Made by a program: the position numbers and the translations under genes. The notes under the pieces were generated by a model, which saw only the letters and a program-made list of their open reading frames with translations, was not told where the DNA came from and ran no database searches. A stretch of 64,000 nucleotides of DNA, taken from the NCBI GenBank assembly GCA_029975475.1, contig JARKPB010000003.1, positions 62,001 through 126,000 on the forward strand, given 5' to 3'. Positions 53,014 to 60,067 of this stretch are shown piece by piece (positions within the stretch are counted from its first letter, which is position 1; each line of letters opens with the position of its first letter). This DNA comes from Anaerolineaceae bacterium. GTDB lineage: Bacteria; Chloroflexota; Anaerolineae; Anaerolineales; Anaerolineaceae.

Positions 53014-53505
53014 TTATACCTGCTGTCCGTCAAAACCGGTAAATGACTTGCGCAAGGGATATACGCCGTCCGGCCAGTCATCGGGAAGCACAAGCTTTTC
53101 TGTAGTCGGCGTATCGGTAACGGTTACACCAAACAATTCGATCAATTCGCGCTCATACAGCGTCGCTGAAGGGATCAAATCGCAAATCGTCGGGACGCTG
53201 CCGCCTTCATACGGCACCAGCACCCGCAGCGCAGCCGCCGCCGCGCCCTGGAAAAAGATATAAATGACTTCCGTGTGTCCGTTGGCTGCCGGGCCGCCTT
53301 GTTCCACAGGCGCGGGTTGATCCACGCCCGCAATCGCACCGAGGTATCCCCAGCGCGCATCCACCAGGGCTTTGACCGCGGCTTTTAACTGCCCGACTTC
53401 CAGCGGCACATCCACGCGGTTGGCTTCCCCGCGGCGCATCTCGCCGGCATACGGCTTCAATAGCGTTTCCACCCGCTCCAGTTCTTGGATCGTATCCATT
53501 CGCAT
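53014..53505 (-). CDS. Hydrogenase 30-kDa-like subunit (NuoC/MbhK-like), 163 aa
   Basis: The NuoC-type domain is recognised by PTICDLIPSATLYERELIELFGVTVTDTP and the final PDDWPDGVYPLRKSF, close to the Complex1_30kDa signature. The N-terminal third is short and variable. It is fused to the large subunit in E. coli HycE, but separate here as in Mbh. It has a structural role supporting small and large subunits. It is encoded between the small and large subunit genes with gaps of 6-12 bases. Confidence 0.9.
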   Translation of the reverse strand: MRMDTIQELERVETLLKPYAGEMRRGEANRVDVPLEVGQLKAAVKALVDARWGYLGAIAGVDQPAPVEQGGPAANGHTEVIYIFFQGAAAAALRVLVPYEGGSVPTICDLIPSATLYERELIELFGVTVTDTPTTEKLVLPDDWPDGVYPLRKSFTGFDGQQV

Positions 53506-53511
53506 TCCTCC

Positions 53512-53976
53512 TTACGCCGGCTGCTTCAGGCTTTCCAGCAGGGCGACTACGCCGTGAATGATGGCTTCCGGGCGCGGCGGGCAGCCCGGCACATAAGCGC
53601 TGACCGGCAGGACCTCGTCAATACTGCCGACAATGTTGTAGGATCCGTGGAACACGCCCCCGGAAAGGCCGCATGAGCCAACCGCCACCACAAACTTCGG
53701 CTCGGGCATCTGTTCATAAATGCGCAGCAAGCGCTCGCGCGACTGGCGGGTTACCGGGCCGGTGCAAATCAGCACGTCGGCATGCCGCGGGCTGCCCTGA
53801 ATTTTAATCCCGAGCCGCTCCAGGTCATAGCGCGGCGTCAGGGTCGCCAAAATTTCAATATCGCAGCCGTTGCATGAACCGCTGTTGTAATGGATAACCC
53901 AGGGAGAATTGATGCGCGCCCAGGCCTTCAGGCCTTCAATCACTTTCACCCAGGGCGATGCCAGTTTGGTTTCCAT
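53512..53976 (-). CDS. Hydrogenase small subunit (NuoB/HycG/MbhJ-like), 154 aa
   Basis: It holds the proximal [4Fe-4S] cluster. Ligands are visible: Cys35 and Cys38 in SCNGCDIE, one cysteine in VGSCGLSGG and one in VPGCPPRPE. Short length (154 aa) matches group 4 small subunits, which lack the medial and distal clusters of uptake enzymes. A ribosome site GGAGCG precedes the ATG. Electrons pass from the ferredoxin subunit to the large subunit through it. Confidence 0.95.
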   Translation of the reverse strand: METKLASPWVKVIEGLKAWARINSPWVIHYNSGSCNGCDIEILATLTPRYDLERLGIKIQGSPRHADVLICTGPVTRQSRERLLRIYEQMPEPKFVVAVGSCGLSGGVFHGSYNIVGSIDEVLPVSAYVPGCPPRPEAIIHGVVALLESLKQPA

Positions 53977-53995
53977 AGTTCGCTCCTTACCAGTA

Positions 53996-54307
53996 TTAAC
54001 CCAGAATCAAGGCGATCAGCGCCAGAATCAACCCGCCCAGATACGGCAGCAGGGTGGGGGTTAAACCGCCGCTGCCAATCACCAGCATCCCCAGATGCAG
54101 GACGGCGAAGAAAAAGGCGATGACAAAGAACGGCTTGTAACCCGGCGCCGCCAGATCCGTGGGCGCAACCTCGCCCGAACCATAGGGGCTGGTTTTCATC
54201 GGGTTCGGCTTTTCCGCACCGGCGAGCCCGCGGCCGACGAGAAAAATGATCAGCACCAGTGGAATGTAGATCAAAAACGCAATCGGAGGGGAGAGCAGGA
54301 TTTGCAT
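53996..54307 (-). CDS. Small NuoA/ND3-like membrane subunit, 103 aa
   Basis: Three membrane helices: IAFLIYIPLVLIIFLVG, PFFVIAFFFAVLHLGMLVIG and LLPYLGGLILALIALIL. The loop SPYGSGEVAPTDLAAPGYKPFF resembles the NuoA loop with its YxxG(E) motif. The helix-2 acid of complex I (FDLEV) is missing (VLHLGM). NuoA-like subunits are usual in complex I but not in classical Mbh or Ech hydrogenases, so its presence places this complex close to the complex I/Hyf branch point. Function inferred from position between the antiporter-like and small-subunit genes. Confidence 0.72.
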   Translation of the reverse strand: MQILLSPPIAFLIYIPLVLIIFLVGRGLAGAEKPNPMKTSPYGSGEVAPTDLAAPGYKPFFVIAFFFAVLHLGMLVIGSGGLTPTLLPYLGGLILALIALILG

Positions 54308-54318
54308 TCAGCACCTTC

Positions 54319-55827
54319 CTAGAAACCGGCATAAGGCAGGATATTCACGCCTGCCGGGATAAACAGGTCCGACAGCAGCATCGGATAAAAGCCCATGACC
54401 ACGATCAACAAAGCCATCAAGATCAGCGGCAGCGCCATCAACCAGGGCATGGGAGCGCCATTTTTCACAGCTTCAGACGCCTCAAGCCGGTACATGCGGT
54501 TGACCAGGGGGGCGTAATAACCCAGTGAAAGCACCGCGTTCAAAGCCGCAAAAATGACCAGAGCGATCATCCAGGGATTCAGGGTGTAAAAGGTGGTCAA
54601 GAAAACAGCGGTTTTCGACATGAAGCCGCTCAAAGGCGGAAGCCCGCCCAGCGCCAGCACCGCAATTGAAAACGCCAGCGCGGCCAGAGGATACTTGCGG
54701 GCCGCACCGTTCAGATCGGTCACTTTCAGCGTGGCGTGGCTGCCGTTCCTGAGGAAAAGGGTATAAATCAACACACCCGCCGCCATAAATGCCAGGCCCT
54801 TCATCAGCGCGTGGTTCATGAGATGGAAGAAAGCGCTGATTGACCCGTCCGAAACGCCCAAGGTGAAAGCTGTGCCAAAACCGAGGAGGATATAACCCAC
54901 CTGCGCCACGCTGGAATAAGCCAGCATGCGCTTGACTTCCGTCTGGCGCAGCGCCATCAGGTTGCCCACAAGCATGTTCAAGGCGGCAAAACCAAGCAGC
55001 AGCGGCCCAAAAAGATTCGTGACCTGGAGGAACACCCCCAACACGCGCAGCATGGCGATCAACCCGGCTTCAATCACAATGCCGGAGAGCATCATGCTGA
55101 TGCCGCTGGGAGCCTGCGAATGCGCGTCCGGCAACCAGGTATGCATGGGCACCAACGCTGCTTTCACCCCAAAGCCGACCAGGAACAGGCCGCCCGCGGC
55201 GAGCAGCAGGGCGTTCGGCTCGCGCAGCATCTCAGCCATCAAATTCAGTTCGAGCGTGCCGGTCTCCGCCACAACCAGCGCGATGCCGATCAGGATCAGA
55301 GCAGAACCAGCCGCTGACTGCACCAGGTATTTAATCCCGGATTCGAGCGAACCGGGCAGATCCTTGTAAAAGGCGACCAGCAGGTAAGTTGTAACCGCCA
55401 TCGCCTCAAACCACACCCACAGATTGAACAGATCGGTGGTGGCTGAAAGACCGATAATGGAGCCGATATTCGCGCTCAAGAGGGCATAAAACTTCTCTTC
55501 GCCGGGTTCTGCGCGCATGTAAAAAATTGAAAACATCACAACCATCAAACCAAGCGCGATGGCCGTGATGGACATCAGGAGAAAAACCGCATCGCCGGCC
55601 ATGGTCACCTGACCGGTAATTAACACCAGCGTTTCGGTTTTCTTGCGCAGGTAGAGCAAAACCCACAACCCGGCGGTGAGCAGGAGGACGATCAGCGCCA
55701 ACCAACCTGCCGGGTTATTCTTCGCCTTGCCGGAGCGGTAGACCAGCCGCCCGATCAGGTAAATCAGCGGGGCAGCCACCAGCGGAAGGGCGATCAACAG
55801 GGTGAAAGCAGTCTTTGTCGCAATCAT
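54319..55827 (-). CDS. Antiporter-like ion-pumping subunit (NuoN/MrpD/HyfF-like), 502 aa
   Basis: The start at 55827 follows the previous stop with a one-base gap (TGATATG). About 14 membrane helices of the proton_antipo_M family are present. LWVWFEAMAVTTYLLVAF carries the conserved glutamate of helix 5. GVKAALVPMHTWLPDAHSQAPSGISMMLSGIV, at the seventh helix, holds the channel lysine and histidine. It moves protons or sodium ions during catalysis. Confidence 0.92.
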   Translation of the reverse strand: MIATKTAFTLLIALPLVAAPLIYLIGRLVYRSGKAKNNPAGWLALIVLLLTAGLWVLLYLRKKTETLVLITGQVTMAGDAVFLLMSITAIALGLMVVMFSIFYMRAEPGEEKFYALLSANIGSIIGLSATTDLFNLWVWFEAMAVTTYLLVAFYKDLPGSLESGIKYLVQSAAGSALILIGIALVVAETGTLELNLMAEMLREPNALLLAAGGLFLVGFGVKAALVPMHTWLPDAHSQAPSGISMMLSGIVIEAGLIAMLRVLGVFLQVTNLFGPLLLGFAALNMLVGNLMALRQTEVKRMLAYSSVAQVGYILLGFGTAFTLGVSDGSISAFFHLMNHALMKGLAFMAAGVLIYTLFLRNGSHATLKVTDLNGAARKYPLAALAFSIAVLALGGLPPLSGFMSKTAVFLTTFYTLNPWMIALVIFAALNAVLSLGYYAPLVNRMYRLEASEAVKNGAPMPWLMALPLILMALLIVVMGFYPMLLSDLFIPAGVNILPYAGF

Positions 55828-55828
55828 A

Positions 55829-57589
55829 TCAGGCTCCCGCGAGCAAAATAGCCAGCACAACGACCAGAGCCGCCGCCAGGCCAAAAATGTTCCAGTTTAA
55901 CTGACCGGTTTGGAAAGCCCGCAGCTTTTCAGCCAGCCATCCCACCGCGGCGACTACCGCGCGGTTCACCGCTTCAAAACCAAAGCTGTTGGAGGCGGCC
56001 CAGTTGAGACCGCGCAGGAATTGGGTAATCCCCGCCAGCTTTTCCCGCCCGAACCAGGCCAGGATGCCCGCCGCGACCACCGCCAGCACAATCAGGGTCG
56101 GCCAGGCAAGCACTTCCTTTAACCAAACCAGAGTTGGTTCGGCTTCCAGATGATGGTAGGGCAGGGTGTGCTCATCCAACAGCCTGCTGAACGGACCGAC
56201 TGCCAGCCAGGAGACCAGCGTGGCCAGAGCCAGCGGAACCAGCGCGACTTTCATCGCCGCGCCCGCGTCATGGACGTGCCTTTCAGTCCTGGGTTGACCG
56301 TAGAAGACCATCGCCACCATGCGGAAGGTGTACAGCGCCGTCAAACCGGCGGTGATCACCATCAGAATGTACATCCATAAGGTTCCCCCGGCCTCGGCAG
56401 CTTTCAACCCGGCTTCCAGCACCAGCTCCTTGCTCCAAGAGCCGTTAAAGATCGGCAGCCCGGCCAGCGCCAGCGCGCCAGTGACAAAAACCGCCCGGGT
56501 CAGCGGCATTTGCCTGCCCAGACCGCCCATCTCGCGCATATCGCGCGTGCCCACCGCGTGGATCACCGCACCGGCGGAAAGGAAGAGCAGCGCCTTGAAG
56601 ATCGCGTGGCTGAACAGATGGAACTGCGCGGCAAAGATGCCGCCCGCGCCAACCGCATACACCATGTACCCCAGCTGGCTGACGGTTGAGTACGCCAGCA
56701 CACGTTTCAAATCATTGGCCGAAAGCGCCATCAGCGCGGCCATCAACGCTGTGATCACACCCACCAGCATCACAGCCAGCGGCCAGTAGGGTACATCCTT
56801 GAAAGCCGGGTAGAAGCGCGCCAGCAGATACACGCCGGCATTGACCATCGTGGCCGCATGAATCAACGCACTGATCGGCGTTGGCGCTTCCATCGCATCC
56901 GGCAACCAGGTCTGGAAAGGAAATTGAGCAGATTTGGCTGCTGCGGCTGCCAGAGCGCCGAAAGCCATGAAAGCCAGCATCCCCGCCGGCAGGATGCCGG
57001 GGTTGGCCAGCAGCGCAGTGATATCGTAATTACCGGTATGCGCGAAGAGCAGCAGCGCCCCTAACAGCAGGCCAATCCCGCCCAGCTGGGTGATCACCAG
57101 GGCTTTCATACCGCCCGCCACCGCTTTTGGATCATCATTGTGGAAGGAAATCAAAGCGTAAGAACACAGGGCTGTGATTTCCCAGAAGAAAAACATTAAC
57201 AGCAGGTTGCTGGTCAATACCAGACCCACCATGCCGCCAATGAAGAACAGCACAAAGGCGTAATAGCGGCTGAGTTGGTGTTCGCCGTGCATGTAATCCA
57301 CCGAGAAGATAACTGCCAGCGAGCCGATCACCGCAGCCACGGCTGCCAGGAACACACCCAGGCCGTCAGCGATAAAGGTGAAGTCGCCAAACACCGCCCC
57401 GACCGGGATGACCAGGGCGACTTCTGAACTGGCCAGCGGGATCATCGCCAAAGCCGCTGCCCCGCCGCCCAGGGCAAACATCACCGCCAGACTGTGCTGA
57501 AGGCGGGGTTTTCCGTCACCGGCCAGCCAGAGTAAAAACGCCCCGAACCAGGGAATGCCTATGGAAAGGAGAATAAGGGTGGATAACAT
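55829..57589 (-). CDS. Antiporter-like ion-pumping subunit (NuoL/MrpA-like), 586 aa
   Basis: About 16 membrane helices. The helix-5 glutamate is in LLMFFFWEITALCSYALISF, and the helix-7 region is AKSAQFPFQTWLPDAMEAPTPISALIHAATMVNAG. A C-terminal part after residue 480 (PTLVWLKEVLAWPTLIVLAVVA) probably includes the amphipathic lateral helix of NuoL. Together with the 502-aa gene it gives two pumping channels. Starts three bases after the NuoK-like gene. Confidence 0.93.
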   Translation of the reverse strand: MLSTLILLSIGIPWFGAFLLWLAGDGKPRLQHSLAVMFALGGGAAALAMIPLASSEVALVIPVGAVFGDFTFIADGLGVFLAAVAAVIGSLAVIFSVDYMHGEHQLSRYYAFVLFFIGGMVGLVLTSNLLLMFFFWEITALCSYALISFHNDDPKAVAGGMKALVITQLGGIGLLLGALLLFAHTGNYDITALLANPGILPAGMLAFMAFGALAAAAAKSAQFPFQTWLPDAMEAPTPISALIHAATMVNAGVYLLARFYPAFKDVPYWPLAVMLVGVITALMAALMALSANDLKRVLAYSTVSQLGYMVYAVGAGGIFAAQFHLFSHAIFKALLFLSAGAVIHAVGTRDMREMGGLGRQMPLTRAVFVTGALALAGLPIFNGSWSKELVLEAGLKAAEAGGTLWMYILMVITAGLTALYTFRMVAMVFYGQPRTERHVHDAGAAMKVALVPLALATLVSWLAVGPFSRLLDEHTLPYHHLEAEPTLVWLKEVLAWPTLIVLAVVAAGILAWFGREKLAGITQFLRGLNWAASNSFGFEAVNRAVVAAVGWLAEKLRAFQTGQLNWNIFGLAAALVVVLAILLAGA

Positions 57590-57592
57590 CGC

Positions 57593-57907
57593 TTATTTCC
57601 TCAGGGTTGCAATGGATTTGAGGTCGAGGGTGCCAAAATGGCGGCGGATTTGCACCGCAAGCGCCAGCCCGACCACTGCCACAATCGTATCCGCCACGAT
57701 CACGGTGAGAGCCATGCTCTGGCCAAGATCCACATTGCCCGCCAGGCGTCCGGCCGCTACCAGCGCCAGAAGCGCGCCCTTCACCATAATCTGCAGTGCG
57801 ACCACCACCTTGATCAGGTTGCGGGTAACCAGCAGCGCGTAAATCCCGATCCCCAGCAGACAGAACACCGCCGCGATCACCACCGGCAAAATCTCTATGG
57901 AGTTCAT
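57593..57907 (-). CDS. NuoK/MrpC-like membrane subunit, 104 aa
   Basis: Three membrane helices in the NuoK pattern: IEILPVVIAAVFCLLGIGIYALLVTRNLIKVVVALQIMVKGALLALV and SMALTVIVADTIVAVVGLALAVQI. The acidic residue in the third helix (VADTIV) matches the family. Usual length is about 100. The stop of the upstream gene overlaps its start by four bases. It belongs to the ion-translocating module. Confidence 0.88.
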   Translation of the reverse strand: MNSIEILPVVIAAVFCLLGIGIYALLVTRNLIKVVVALQIMVKGALLALVAAGRLAGNVDLGQSMALTVIVADTIVAVVGLALAVQIRRHFGTLDLKSIATLRK

Positions 57908-58395
57908 TTGCCTTCCTCCTTGTGTTCTCTCTTCGCTGGATCTTCAGAAAGCAAACCAACCACAGCCATCACCCCCGCGAAGATCAAGATCAGCTGCAGC
58001 AGCATATCCAGACGGCGGTTGGTCCAGAAATTGAGCATAAAATCATTGCCTGCCATCTCCGGAAGGCCCATGGTCAGGCGCGGCAGATCCATAAAGGCCA
58101 GCAAACCCACCGCGGCCAGAATGATCCCTCCTGCCAGCCAGCGCGGCACCACCGATTTTTTCTCGATGGGTTCTTCACCGGCGATATTGATCGCGAAGAC
58201 AAACAACACCGTGACCAGCCCGGCGCCGACGCTTAACTCAATCGCGGCAATTTCCGGCGCGCCCAGCAGGTACAACAGTAAAGCAGTCAGCGCGCTCGCA
58301 CCCGCCAGCCAAAGGGCAGAAACCAGCAGCCGCCGCACGCTGACAGCTATCACAGCGCAACCCACAGCGCCCGCCGCAACAAGTATCGCCCACAT
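57904..58395 (-). CDS. MbhD/DUF4040- or NuoJ-like membrane subunit, 163 aa
   Basis: The start at 58395 (MWAILVAAGAV) is supported by GAGGAGG upstream, while an in-frame upstream extension would carry an odd cysteine-rich stretch. About five membrane helices are predicted. APEIAAIELSVGAGLVTVLFVFAI resembles the DUF4040 motif of MbhD/MrpA better than NuoJ, in which an aromatic/charged loop stands here. C-terminal MLLQLILIFAGVMAVVGLL is another helix. It is the first gene of the hydrogenase operon. The exact homology (MbhD, MbhE or NuoJ) needs profile comparison. Confidence 0.7.
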   Translation of the reverse strand: MWAILVAAGAVGCAVIAVSVRRLLVSALWLAGASALTALLLYLLGAPEIAAIELSVGAGLVTVLFVFAINIAGEEPIEKKSVVPRWLAGGIILAAVGLLAFMDLPRLTMGLPEMAGNDFMLNFWTNRRLDMLLQLILIFAGVMAVVGLLSEDPAKREHKEEGK

Positions 58396-58439
58396 ATAGG
58401 CTTCCTCCTCGGCAAAACAAGATAAAAAAGACAACCAAT

Positions 58440-58458
58440 ACTTGCTTATACAACAAGT
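58440..58458 (-). promoter_or_regulatory. Inverted repeat upstream of the hydrogenase operon
   Basis: ACTTG (58440-58444) and CAAGT (58454-58458) flank a 9-base spacer, 45-63 bases upstream of the first hydrogenase gene. It could be an operator or a 5'-leader hairpin. Low certainty because the arms are short. Confidence 0.3.
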
Positions 58459-58472
58459 TTCCCCTTTTGTCA

Positions 58473-58488
58473 TGTGAAAACCATCACA
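58473..58488. promoter_or_regulatory. TGTGA-N6-TCACA palindrome (Rex/CRP-like) upstream of hydrogenase
   Basis: TGTGA (58473-58477) and TCACA (58484-58488) form a perfect 5-bp inverted repeat with a 6-base spacer, about 80 bases before the first hydrogenase gene. The half-sites match both the Rex consensus core (TTGTGA-N6-TCACAA) and CRP-type sites. Outer bases do not extend the Rex repeat. Redox (NADH) control of a hydrogenase would make sense, but the regulator is not in the window. Confidence 0.5.
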
Positions 58489-58561
58489 GAAAACATCGTT
58501 ATCTTTCCCTCTTGTTTAGCTTGTTTTAATCTTCGCGCGTCCAGCCTGTTTTTATAGATTT

Positions 58562-58590
58562 TTAACAAGCTTCCTATATTTCTCTAATGC
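58562..58590 (+). promoter_or_regulatory. Possible promoter of the Hsp20 genes
   Basis: TTAACA (58562-58567) and TAATGC (58585-58590) are spaced by 17 bases, about 70 bases before the first Hsp20 start. The -10 is poor. No CIRCE repeat (TTAGCACTC) is present, so HrcA control is not evident. Confidence 0.3.
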
Positions 58591-58659
58591 TTTCGGGATA
58601 CATTAAGCGCAACAGACCCTTCCAGGTCAAACCAAACCGAAAAAGAGAAGGAGGTAGAT

Positions 58660-59097
58660 ATGTTCCGACGTTTTTCTATGCCTTCGCTTTGGGATGAAGT
58701 GGAACGGCTGCAGCAGGAGATGAACCGGTTGTTTAATGAAACTTTTTCCGGGCGCCTGTCAGCGTTCTCTGGCTTCCCGGCGATCAACATCTGGAGTCAC
58801 GAAGACGGTGCCGTTCTAACCGCTGAGCTTCCCGGTCTGAAGGTGGAAGACCTGGATTTGAAAGCGGTCAATGACACCCTGACGATCAGCGGCAGCCGCG
58901 AAAGCGATCTGCCGACGGAAGGGGTGGAGGTTCACCGCCAGGAACGCGGCTTCGGCAAATTCACGCGCACGATTCAGCTGCCCTTCCAGGTGGACGCGGA
59001 AAAAGTATCCGCAACCTACCGCGATGGCCTGTTGACCGTCACCCTGCCGAGAGCTGAATCGGAACGACCGCGCCGCATTGCGATTAAAGCCAGCTAA
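58660..59097 (+). CDS. Small heat-shock protein, Hsp20 family, 145 aa
   Basis: AAGGAGG precedes the start. A short N-terminal arm (LWDEVERLQQEMNRLFNETF) leads to the alpha-crystallin domain (about residues 40-130) with VLTAELPGLKVEDLDLKAVNDTLTISG and the signature YRDGLLTVTLP. The C-terminal tail has PRRIAIKAS with the I-x-I pattern used for oligomer contacts. ATP-independent chaperone that holds unfolding proteins. The second Hsp20 gene starts 17 bases later, so the two are co-expressed. Confidence 0.94.
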   Translation: MFRRFSMPSLWDEVERLQQEMNRLFNETFSGRLSAFSGFPAINIWSHEDGAVLTAELPGLKVEDLDLKAVNDTLTISGSRESDLPTEGVEVHRQERGFGKFTRTIQLPFQVDAEKVSATYRDGLLTVTLPRAESERPRRIAIKAS

Positions 59098-59114
59098 GGT
59101 GGAGGAGGTGTGCT

Positions 59115-59522
59115 ATGTCCGAGAATAAGGCTTTGGAAGTTCGCAAACAGGAGCTGACCCGCGCCGAGGGCGGCGAGATGACCCGCACCCGCCGCGTCTT
59201 CATCCCGCGCACGGATATCTACGAAGATGGTCAGAAGATCACGGTCGTGGCGGATATGCCCGGCGTTGATGAGAAATCTGTGGATGTTACCCTGGAAAAG
59301 AATACCCTCACCATTCGCGGGTTTGCCCGTGAGGCCGGGCCGGAAAACGCCAGCCTGATGTACTCTGAATATGTCAGCGGCGACTACGAGCGCAGCTTCA
59401 TCATCTCCAGCGAGGTCGACCGCGACAAAATCGAAGCGAGCATGAAAGACGGGGTGCTGACCCTGCGCCTGCCCAAAGCCGCCGCCGCCGTTGCCCGCAA
59501 GATTCAGATCAAGAAGGGATAA
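59115..59522 (+). CDS. Small heat-shock protein, Hsp20 family, second copy, 135 aa
   Basis: A different Hsp20, not a close duplicate. The alpha-crystallin domain includes ITVVADMPGVDEKSVDVTLEKNTLTIRG and MKDGVLTLRLPKA, and it ends in VARKIQIKKG with an I-x-I. Its N-terminal arm (ALEVRKQELTRAEGGEMTRTRR) is charged rather than aromatic, pointing to a different partner or oligomer size. The ribosome site GGAGGAGGTG is strong. A GC hairpin follows the gene. Confidence 0.93.
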   Translation: MSENKALEVRKQELTRAEGGEMTRTRRVFIPRTDIYEDGQKITVVADMPGVDEKSVDVTLEKNTLTIRGFAREAGPENASLMYSEYVSGDYERSFIISSEVDRDKIEASMKDGVLTLRLPKAAAAVARKIQIKKG

Positions 59523-59551
59523 GCAGAAACAGGGCGGATACTGCTCCGAAC

Positions 59552-59579
59552 GGGGTGAAAGCCATCTGGCTTTCACCCC
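59552..59579 (+). terminator. Perfect 12-bp hairpin between Hsp20 and phasin-like genes
   Basis: GGGGTGAAAGCC (59552-59563) pairs with GGCTTTCACCCC (59568-59579) around ATCT. It is directly followed by TTGACG, the -35 box of the next promoter, so there is no T-run. It may stop or slow read-through from the Hsp20 genes. Confidence 0.6.
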
Positions 59580-59608
59580 TTGACGTTCATAACGCAATGC
59601 GTTATCAT
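59580..59608 (+). promoter_or_regulatory. Sigma-70-type promoter of the phasin-like/PhaR-like genes
   Basis: TTGACG (59580-59585) and TATCAT (59603-59608) are spaced by exactly 17 bases, about 40 bases before the start at 59648. It is overlaid by palindromic operators. Confidence 0.75.
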
Positions 59609-59629
59609 CGTCATAACGCGATGCGTTAT
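59589..59629. promoter_or_regulatory. Tandem 17-base palindromes (ATAACGC-N3-GCGTTAT, two copies)
   Basis: ATAACGC-AAT-GCGTTAT (59589-59605) and ATAACGC-GAT-GCGTTAT (59613-59629) are two copies of one palindrome with centres 24 bases apart. The first fills the spacer and -10 of the promoter, and the second covers the start of the transcript. This is a clear repressor layout. A PhaR-like protein encoded just downstream, a TetR-type or antitoxin-like protein are candidate binders. Confidence 0.8.
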
Positions 59630-59647
59630 AAAGAAAGGAGTAGTTCA

Positions 59648-59986
59648 ATGACCACTGAAAACAATCCCCAGGAAGAAAATGAGGGCGGCCTCTACAACGC
59701 CGCCCGAAAAGTGCTGCTGGCCGCGGCGGGTGTAACCGTGGCGGCGCAGGAAGAGCTGGAAAAACTCGTCGATAAACTGGCTGAAAAAGGCGAGATCGCC
59801 GAGCGGGATGCCCGCCGCCTGATTAATGAAGTCCGCGAGAAGCGCGACGAGATGCTCAAAAACCACAGAGAAGAAGCCGCCAAAAACCGCCCGGCGGCCG
59901 CCACCCGGGCCGACCTCGAGGCGCTTGCCGCGCGGGTAGAAGAATTAAGCCGCAAGATCGATGAGTTGAAGCGCAAGGCATCCTGA
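59648..59986 (+). CDS. Phasin-like/coiled-coil protein (PHA granule family), 112 aa
   Basis: The start at 59648 has GAAAGGAG upstream, and a longer frame to 59555 would include the promoter. The protein has an alanine-rich helix AARKVLLAAAGVTVAAQEELEKLVDKLAEKGEIAERDARRLINEV (residues 12-56) followed by a coiled coil (DLEALAARVEELSRKIDELKRKAS). This is the pattern of the PhaF/phasin family, which coats polyhydroxyalkanoate granules, but a general coiled-coil protein cannot be excluded. The PhaR-like gene downstream supports the granule reading. There is no phaC in the window. Confidence 0.72.
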   Translation: MTTENNPQEENEGGLYNAARKVLLAAAGVTVAAQEELEKLVDKLAEKGEIAERDARRLINEVREKRDEMLKNHREEAAKNRPAAATRADLEALAARVEELSRKIDELKRKAS

Positions 59987-60004
59987 AGGATGGTTCAAAC
60001 CCCA

Positions 60005-60033
60005 CCCCTGCTGGCAGGCCGCAGCAGGGGTTT
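60005..60033 (+). terminator. Hairpin between the phasin-like and PhaR-like genes
   Basis: CCCCTGCTG (60005-60013) pairs with CAGCAGGGG (60022-60030), followed by only three T. It is probably a partial terminator lowering expression of the regulator relative to the structural gene. Confidence 0.55.
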
Positions 60034-60067
60034 GGGCTTCCTTACCGCTCTCGGGTACAATAAAGTC

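Noticed and set aside
49982-58395. Respiratory complex I (nuo) operon
   Set aside because: Subunit names overlap, but the large subunit keeps CxxC at both ends and a HycI-type protease is present, and there is no NuoE, NuoF or NuoG. It is a hydrogenase.
58562-58660. CIRCE element for heat-shock control
   Set aside because: No TTAGCACTC-N9-GAGTGCTAA in the leader of the Hsp20 genes.
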